Both the position numbers and the translations under genes were made by a program. A stretch of 64,000 nt of DNA from Flavilitoribacter sp020436695 (GTDB taxonomy: Bacteria; Bacteroidota; Bacteroidia; Chitinophagales; Saprospiraceae). Below the pieces are notes generated by a model. It was given only the letters and a program-made list of their open reading frames with translations, was not told the DNA's origin and ran no database searches. This document shows, in pieces, positions 61,642 through 64,000 of this stretch. The first letter of the stretch is position 1. Every line of letters begins with the position of its first letter. The stretch spans positions 62,001 through 126,000 of the forward strand of contig JAWKLQ010000006.1 in NCBI GenBank assembly GCA_041392665.1. Direction: 5' to 3'.

Positions 61642-63054
61642 ATGCGACATTTTTTCCTCTTATCCTTTGCCTTACTACTTAATATGTGTGACGCTGACGC
61701 ACAGTTTGATCAGGCTTTGGCCAAAAACTACGAACTATACAAGGAACCCTCGATTACTCACCGCCGCTTTAAACACGAAGTAGTGGAAGGGCTCGTCAAA
61801 CGTCTGGCCACTCCTTTCAAAGTGGAGCCGGCCGGAGCCTCTATTGAAGGTCGGAATATTTATAAGGTCAGCATCGGCAGCGGCCCGGTTAAAGTATTGC
61901 TGTGGTCACAAATGCATGGAGATGAATCCACTGCCACCATGGCCCTGATGGATATGTTCCGCTTTTTTCAGGCCAGTGATCAGTTTGATCCTCTCCGGCG
62001 ACAATTGCTGCGGGAACTGACCATCGTCTTTATTCCCATGCTTAATCCAGATGGTGCCGAACGCTTTACCCGCCGCAATGCATTGGGCGTCGACCTCAAT
62101 AGGGATGCCTTGCGGCTCCAGAGCCCGGAAGCGCAACTGCTCAAAAGAGTACGTGATGAGCTGAAGGCTGACTGGGGCTTCAACCTACACGATCAAAGCC
62201 GCTACTACGCTGCCGGCATGCAATCCAATACGGCAACCATTTCCTTCCTCGCTCCGGCATACAATTACGAAAAGGAAGTAAACAAGATCCGGGGCCGGGC
62301 TATGCAGCTGATCGGATTGATGAACGGCACCCTGCAAAATTACATCCCGGGTAAGGTGGCCCGTTATAATGATGATTTTGAGCCGCGCGCCTTTGGCGAC
62401 AATATCACCAAATGGGGCACCAGTACCATTTTGATCGAATCGGGAGGACTGGTCGATGACCCGGAAAAACAGGAGATCCGCAAACTGAATTTCCTCGTCA
62501 TTATGTCGGCCCTGGAAGCTATTGCGGCCCACCGTTACGAAATGGCCGACCGTGCCGCTTACGAAGCCATTCCCTTTAATGAAAGTAATGCCTTCATGGA
62601 TCTGACATTGCGCGAAGTGGAGATCGAACGCAATGGTAAATGGTACACCGTCGACATTGGACTTCGCCGCGATGAGACTATTGTGGATGGGGAAAGCGTG
62701 ATGAGCGGCGCTTATGTAGCCGACCAGGGTGATCTGTCTACCTATTTTTCTTACGAAAATTTCTCCGGCCGCGATTACCAGGCCACTCCCGGACGAATAT
62801 ACCCCAAGGTCATGCCCAATACCGCCGCTGTGCGTAAGCTGGATCATCGCTCGCTCTGGCTACAGGGCTACACCGCTGTGCGGGTAGCGCAATGGGACGA
62901 TGCCGCCGGTCAGGTGCAGGAAATGGATGTGCTGCCGCCCAATGAAAAGGATAAAGAACAGATGATTGCTCCGGGCTATGGTTCAGGAGTGGTCTTGAAA
63001 AAAGGCGGTAAAGTGGAATATGTGGTGATCAAGGGGCGATTGTATGAATTGTGA
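61642..63054 (+). CDS. M14-family zinc carboxypeptidase, exported
   Basis: A signal peptide (MRHFFLLSFALLLNMCDADA) is followed by the M14 fold. The zinc ligands are H92 and E95 in QMHGDESTA and H183 in FNLHDQSR, and the catalytic glutamate is about residue 266 (ILIESGG). I chose ATG 61642 because the signal peptide begins there; the frame further upstream to 61477 overlaps the promoter region of the divergent M16 gene. About 190 residues after the catalytic domain form a beta-rich C-terminal extension. It should release C-terminal residues from peptides, or cleave peptidoglycan-type peptides, in the periplasm. Confidence 0.88.
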   Translation: MRHFFLLSFALLLNMCDADAQFDQALAKNYELYKEPSITHRRFKHEVVEGLVKRLATPFKVEPAGASIEGRNIYKVSIGSGPVKVLLWSQMHGDESTATMALMDMFRFFQASDQFDPLRRQLLRELTIVFIPMLNPDGAERFTRRNALGVDLNRDALRLQSPEAQLLKRVRDELKADWGFNLHDQSRYYAAGMQSNTATISFLAPAYNYEKEVNKIRGRAMQLIGLMNGTLQNYIPGKVARYNDDFEPRAFGDNITKWGTSTILIESGGLVDDPEKQEIRKLNFLVIMSALEAIAAHRYEMADRAAYEAIPFNESNAFMDLTLREVEIERNGKWYTVDIGLRRDETIVDGESVMSGAYVADQGDLSTYFSYENFSGRDYQATPGRIYPKVMPNTAAVRKLDHRSLWLQGYTAVRVAQWDDAAGQVQEMDVLPPNEKDKEQMIAPGYGSGVVLKKGGKVEYVVIKGRLYEL

Positions 63055-63108
63055 TTTTTATCTAGAGTGTGCCACACTTCAGAAGTGTGGCACACTCTAG
63101 ATAAAAAT
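63054..63108. repeat. Perfect 55-bp palindrome after the M14 gene
   Basis: Arms 63054-63080 and 63082-63108 (27 bp each) are exact inverted copies around a single central base. The left arm begins with the last base of the M14 stop codon. The core agtgtgccacactt/aagtgtggcacact resembles the small palindrome at 28754-28768. The T-rich left edge and A-rich right edge make it usable as a terminator stem from either strand. Confidence 0.9.
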
Positions 63109-63139
63109 TCGTAAGTTTGAATTTTACAAACCACCTTCC

Positions 63140-64000
63140 ATGCCGGACGTAACTTCCATTGAAGATTTTTACCGGGAAACCGGATCGGGTTTTCCGGACG
63201 GTCTCAGCCAGGAGATCGGCCATTTCAACGTATTTAAGACGAATGAAGTGATGGAACACAAGCGCCGCAATCACCAGTACATGCCTTATAACCGGCGGGA
63301 TTATTATAAGATCAGTCTGATCCAGGGGAGAAACCGGGCAGAATATGCCGATAAGGTGATCAATATAGAAGAAAGCGCGCTGTTGTTTGCCACCCCCAGA
63401 ATACCCTATCACTGGGTACCGCTGGATGAAGAACAGGATGGCTACTTCTGTATTTTCACGCAGGCTTTTCTGGCCAATACCCCGGCCGGTATCCTGCCGG
63501 AAAAGCTCCCCATTTTTCAACCGTCCACCTATCCGGTTTTTCAGGTCTCTCCCACGGAAGTTGCAACATTGACCGCCATTTTTGAAAAAATGTATCAGGA
63601 GATCTCTTCCAACTATGTGTATAAATATGACCTTTTGCGGACTTACCTGATGGAATTGGTCCATTACGGCCAGAAACTTCAGCCGGCATTGAACCTCTCT
63701 TCTTCCCAGAATGCTTCCTCCCGGGTCGTCTCTTTGTTTGTTGAATTGTTGGAAAGACAATTCCCCATCGAATCTCCTTTACAACGTCTTGGATTGAAGA
63801 CACCGGGAGATTACGCCGATCGTCTGGCCGTTCATGTTAACCATCTCAATAAGGTTCTCAAAGAAGTTACCGGCAATACCACTACCTATCATATTAGCCG
63901 CCGTATTCTGCAGGAAGCCAAGATCCTGCTGAAACAAACCGACTGGACGGTGACAGATATTGCCTATTGCCTCGGTTTTGAGGAGATCGCCCACTTCTCC
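63140..64000 (+). CDS. AraC-family transcriptional regulator (3' end beyond window)
   Basis: The frame opens at ATG 63140 (MPDVTSIEDFYRETGSG) and is still open at the window end (287 codons). Residues about 1-190 form a cupin-like sensor region (YYKISLIQGRNRAEYADKV, LFATPRIPYHWVPL). The C-terminus shows the AraC HTH: YADRLAVHVNHLNKVLKEVT near 230-250 and ILLKQTDWTVTDIAYCLGFE near 265-285, where the second helix-turn-helix begins. It is transcribed away from the large palindrome. Its target is unknown; the adjacent regulon may lie to the right of the window. Confidence 0.85.
   Translation, partial: MPDVTSIEDFYRETGSGFPDGLSQEIGHFNVFKTNEVMEHKRRNHQYMPYNRRDYYKISLIQGRNRAEYADKVINIEESALLFATPRIPYHWVPLDEEQDGYFCIFTQAFLANTPAGILPEKLPIFQPSTYPVFQVSPTEVATLTAIFEKMYQEISSNYVYKYDLLRTYLMELVHYGQKLQPALNLSSSQNASSRVVSLFVELLERQFPIESPLQRLGLKTPGDYADRLAVHVNHLNKVLKEVTGNTTTYHISRRILQEAKILLKQTDWTVTDIAYCLGFEEIAHFS

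Noticed and set aside
62185..62847. Minus-strand 220-codon ORF inside the M14 gene
   Set aside because: Antisense shadow of the carboxypeptidase coding sequence.

Overview
The window looks like a chromosome segment from a Bacteroidota bacterium, most likely a Saprospiraceae/Lewinella-type marine or aggregate-associated organism. This is inferred from two proteins with type IX secretion (T9SS) C-terminal sorting domains, many Sec-exported and lipoprotein-signal proteins, AraC/TolB/TPR regulators, 7TMR-DISM hybrid kinases, few Shine-Dalgarno-like sites and roughly 50% GC. No rRNA, tRNA, CRISPR array or phage block was recognised.

Layout. (1) 1-5.4 kb: a membrane-tethered AraC-type regulator, then a LuxI/FeeM-like N-acyl amino acid synthase, a SAM methyltransferase and an FAD oxidase, closed by a strong terminator. 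A paralogous synthase-methyltransferase pair in the same gene order lies at 33.4-35.0 kb on the minus strand. (2) 5.4-17.2 kb: an outer-membrane barrel, a T9SS-sorted surface protein, and a 2880-residue SpvB/TcdB/Rhs protein with a DUF4329/JAB-like C-terminal toxin domain. (3) 17.5-20.4 kb: two tandem paralogous membrane histidine kinases. (4) 20.4-33.2 kb: mostly carbon metabolism (phosphoglucomutase, ChbG/YdjC deacetylase, GH78 rhamnosidase, sugar isomerase, sulfatase), with an S41-like peptidase and a TPR pseudogene. (5) 35.5-42.8 kb: a large T9SS adhesin-like protein, an unknown helical protein followed by a tiny double-glycine-leader peptide gene, a REP-associated transposase (RAYT) flanked by its palindromes, and asnS. 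(6) 43.1-50.6 kb: three tandem hybrid sensor kinases of one paralogous family. (7) 50.8-64 kb: a TPR lipoprotein, a three-domain kinase/M23/PLP phospho-lyase-like fusion, a LysE-type exporter, an ABC transporter pair, M16 and M14 metallopeptidases, and an AraC regulator cut off by the window end.

Intergenic DNA is rich in palindromic repeats of several families. One is a 124-bp MITE-like element with two full copies and one 35-bp derivative. Each copy lies just upstream of a minus-strand gene.

The best candidate for an undescribed system is the acyl-synthase/methyltransferase cassette. It has a neighbouring membrane-bound AraC regulator, and repeat boxes sit at matching distances upstream of two nearby genes. 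These features together suggest a regulated lipid-amino-acid metabolite or signal. The GG-leader peptide gene and the Rhs/JAB-like effector without a visible immunity gene are the next most interesting.
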